Shown here: piece by piece, positions 61,020 through 64,000 of the stretch
How the letters are laid out: each line of letters begins with the position of its first letter
Numbering within the stretch: the first letter of the stretch is position 1
NCBI GenBank assembly: GCA_013400115.1
Contig: VXBP01004070.1
Location: 124,001-188,000 of the forward strand
From: Rhinopomastus cyanomelas
Taxonomy: Eukaryota > Chordata > Aves > Bucerotiformes > Rhinopomastidae
Direction of reading: 5' to 3'
Length of the DNA: 64,000 nt
Position numbers and translations under genes: made by a program
The notes under the pieces: model-generated
Database searches by the model: none
The model's input: only the letters and a program-made list of their open reading frames with translations
Told to the model about the DNA's origin: nothing

Positions 61020-61745
61020 CGGCTTTCTGGCATTGTGCTTTTCCGCGTGAAATAGATCTCTCGTGGAGCCCCCGTCTGCAGCGCTGCAGTTCCAGACTCC
61101 AGTTTTGAGGGGAAGCTGCAGCTGTGGGTGGGGGAGCCCCTCTTGTGTGACCCAGGCCTCCCCTCTTTAGCCAAGGGATGATTTCCAGGAGAAAGTCTTT
61201 CTGACCCAGCCATGGAAGTGGTGGCAGCTGCCACCATGCCACAGCAGCAGGCATAGCCCATCGGCTCCATCTTGGCTTTGTTTTGGCCACAGGGCAGAGA
61301 AGCTGTGACTGAGCTTAAGCAAGCAAAAGAAGCCCAAGGGGCATTTGATGTTCTCCTTCACTGCTTAGCTTGACTGTGTGCGCTGAAAAAGCCAAAGTGA
61401 CTTCTTAAATCTTCAGCAAAATTGCCAAGAGACTTGGGGTGAAGTGCACCCTGTTGCCCCGGAGTTCCGACTACTGTCTGAAGGTTTCCTTATCTGTTCC
61501 AGCCCATCTGCGGGCCGTGCTACATGGTGCCCTCAGGACCTCTCCAAAAGTGGAAAGAGGGGGAATGGAGATGGTTTGGAGCTGCCGTGCCTGTGGGAGG
61601 GAGCCTCTGCCTGAAGTCCAGTCTTGGTCATTCGTTTGCCTACAGTGTATGCCCCTCCCGCCAGGGACTCCCTCGGCTGATGCCAAGGACCACTACATAG
61701 TTCTCTCCCAACTTCTCAGAACGCGTGTAGCGGCACTGTGATGCA
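61020..61745. other. GC- and CpG-richer island of unknown nature
   Basis: Clearly more GC-rich than its surroundings and with about 20 CpG in some 720 bases, many more than elsewhere but short of a classical CpG island. Open frames on both strands (61012-61290 minus, 61439-61741 plus) reflect low stop density and have no known domain. A TATA-like 'ccctataaaatc' lies at 61803-61814, just past the 3' edge. It could be a promoter or first exon, an LTR-like insertion, or a GC-rich intergenic patch. No transcript evidence is visible. Confidence 0.35.
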
Positions 61746-63510
61746 GTTTCTCTTGGTTTGTTTTCTTGTTTGGGGTTTTTCCTTTCTTTCTGTTGGGCGT
61801 GGGCCCTATAAAATCTTTCCTAAAGTTGCTTCATTGCCTGGTAAATCTACCTGAAAGCTAGCTGGAATGTTTAAGAATGCAAGCACCAACCAAAAGGACC
61901 AGTCCAGGACTTCCAACCCACTACACACCCGTGCATTTCACAATGCATTCTTCTGTACAGATAGGGTTAAGCAAGCTTTAGGCGACAGCTTGCAGGGACA
62001 TGATGACACAGGAAAGGGGTTTGCTCAGCCTTCAGAGCTCTCCAGAAATCATAACAGAGAGAGAGCTTGAGGCAACACCAACCAGGCATTGCTATCTTAT
62101 GAGTTCTTATTTTTTCCTCCTGATTCTTTTCTTATTTCTGATGTGACATTATTGACTATGTGTAGATCTGTGCCTAGAGTCTCTGCCTAATGTTCCTAAT
62201 GGCTCATTCTCATTAGAGTTTCTTGTGTGCACCCACGACAGCACCATGTGTGATGGCCGTGCTGTGCAATAAGCCACACAGTGTGAATACCTTGCCTACT
62301 GGAGAAGGATGGTAAACAATATTGCATCAGATTTATCTTTGCAAAGCTCAGGAAGCAACGTGACTGGTGTCCTTTTGTAAGGCTCTCTATCATTTCCTTT
62401 TTTTCTGGTTTTGGAAAAAGAAGCAGGGCTGATAAATAAACAGATGGAGGAGAATATCAGAAATAGATAAGCAAAATCAGAAGCCAGCCAGAAAGCTTAA
62501 AAAGAAGGAAGCTCATTTATTCTACAGCAAAATCCTACAGTCTTTCCAGACTTTATATAGATTCTTTATTTTTAACCTATGGAGAGCAGATGGAACAACA
62601 AAAAAAAGAATATTTATGACTAACCAATTCTATGAACATGACCAAGGCAACTAGAAATGGAAAACACGTGGGGGTTTTCTAGTGTATAGCTCTGCTATTT
62701 ATGCCTGTTTCTGCATAGTACGTTTGCTCATGGCTTTTAAAAAAATTCTATTTGGGTGTAAACAGCTTTTAAAAAACCACCTTGAGAACCAGTGCAGCAG
62801 TCAGTTAAAACCATCAGACAAATGTTTTATATCTGATACCTGTAAATTCATAATACCTGTATACATACATACTTTAGACACAATACTTACAAAGCATTTA
62901 TATATATTTTATATCTCATGACAGAAGAATATGAAGCAAAACTACATTAAGAAAAGTTGTGTAAATGTTTGTTTCCTGTTTGTAAGAATGCACTAGTTTT
63001 ATATCTGAATTTTTGAAAGAATTAGGATTTCTGTGAACAGTGTAGAAATAGGGAAACACAGTACATTAAGTAACCCTAATGTCCAATCCGTAATAGTAAT
63101 GTTGTAGTTACAGTAGGCACTCATATGAGCTACAAAGTCTGTGATAGTTGTGTCTAATTGTACAATGATACTATCAAAACTGTGTACACTTACAAAGGCT
63201 TATTTTTATGCTAGCTGATGAAGCTCAAGATCACCTGGGTGTGATGTTGGCTGTGGTTATCCTGTAGTCAGATAGTTTCACAGAAGTGTCCACAGTGCCC
63301 ATTGAGAAACACTAGAGGCATTGATTACAGAACTCAGTGCTTTAATATGAGATTCAACCTCTAGCATAATAAATTAACCTACGTTTTTGTTGTAGGGCAC
63401 TGCAACACATTTTAAAGTAGGAATCTTGGGCTTTGGGTTTGTTTCGTATTCTTCTGATAATTCAGATGGTTAGAAACATAAAATTCAGACCAGATTTACT
63501 CATCAACAAT

Positions 63511-63583
63511 TCATATAGAATCATAGAATCATCAAGGATGGAAAAGATCTTCAAGATTATCAAGTTCAACCATGCACCTAGAA
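63511..63583 (-). mobile_element. CR1 LINE, 3' tail
   Basis: 'tcatatagaatcatagaatc', 'atggaaaagatcttcaagat' and 'tcaagttcaaccatgcacct' are the inverted CR1 terminus with two terminal repeat units. Only about 70 bases remain. Confidence 0.88.
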
Positions 63584-64000
63584 TCCCTAATCACTGAATT
63601 ATAATCACATGTTCTTTCACTTATTTTTTAATTTGAATAATTATTTACACTTTTCAGTGTTTACCCTGGTATATGTTTTTAGTGTCGTTATGATCCTCCT
63701 AAGCTGCTTTTTACTCGACTGATCACCCCGATATACCAGCTCTGCTTTTCTCTTGGAATTAATCCAAGAGAAAATTAAATATATATATATATATTTTATT
63801 TTTACGTAAGTGTTCAGAAATGCACATGTGGCCGTGCCAAAATCAGCTACGCCGACAGCACACTCCACATTCTATTGTTCTTGTGTAAACCAGACATTGC
63901 CTATACATCAATGTGACAGCATTACACAAATGGCTGTTGGTAACAGCGTATCCAACTGCATCTTTTTTCTCCTAGTCACCTCTAGTAAAATCCTAGATCT
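63584..64000. other. unique sequence to window end
   Basis: AT-rich, with an (AT)8 run at 63779-63794. No gene recognised; any feature beyond 64000 is out of view. Confidence 0.5.
63779..63794. repeat. (AT)8 microsatellite
   Basis: Eight AT dinucleotides followed by T-rich sequence. Confidence 0.9.

Larger units (their letters stand above)
59401..63510. other. unique sequence with a GC-rich island
   Basis: AT-rich non-coding sequence apart from 61020-61745 (listed separately) and an alternating purine-pyrimidine tract (60457-60494). No gene recognised. Confidence 0.5.

Noticed and set aside
61012..61361. Overlapping minus-strand open frames of 64-92 codons in the GC-rich island
   Set aside because: Three frames are open together, which reflects low stop density in GC-rich DNA and not coding selection.
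1..64000. CRISPR array, bacterial operon or phage
   Set aside because: No regularly spaced repeats and no long coding frames; the CR1 content identifies the DNA as avian nuclear.

Overview
The window looks like vertebrate, almost certainly avian, nuclear DNA. The main evidence is about 25 recognisable remnants of CR1 non-LTR retrotransposons, the dominant avian LINE, scattered on both strands in AT-rich, CpG-poor sequence. There is no operon structure, no long open frame and no convincing multi-exon gene. It reads as intergenic or deep intronic sequence, and most short open frames are chance or lie inside CR1 copies.

Layout. 1-8.6 kb is unique AT-rich sequence with a three-and-a-half-copy interstitial telomere-like repeat (7350-7370). 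8.6-15 kb holds five CR1 pieces, including a head-to-head pair. 16.64-16.79 kb carries the most unusual element: the 3' half of a 5S rRNA sequence joined to a CR1 3' tail, both on the minus strand. 16.8-24.5 kb is unique. 24.57-25.08 kb is a protein-like open stretch running in frame into a CR1 reverse-transcriptase piece. 26.0-29.35 kb is CR1-dense, with a 1 kb copy holding a decayed catalytic motif and a rare CR1 endonuclease-region fragment. 31.6-40.1 kb holds further CR1 copies and a possible solitary LTR. 40.1-47.6 kb is unique and includes the longest open frame of the window (minus strand, 181 codons, unrecognised). 47.6-50.9 kb and 57.4-59.4 kb hold more CR1 pieces. 61.0-61.75 kb is a GC- and CpG-richer island of unknown nature. 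63.5 kb carries a last CR1 tail.

The CR1 copies fall into several 3'-end classes. One class ends in the usual ATTCTATG-type repeat and includes the set whose tail reads 'ggtgatcctgctgtg...'. Another ends in an ACTGTGAT-type repeat. Two members of the second class are near-identical over about 115 bases, which points to fairly recent activity. All RT pieces are C-terminal fragments with stops or deletions, so none can move by itself.

Three single N bases occur. Two sit inside CR1 copies where a large internal part of the element is missing, and the third ends a poly-C run. They probably mark unresolved assembly joins, so local structure there should not be trusted. No tRNA gene, CRISPR array, rRNA operon or complete host gene was found.
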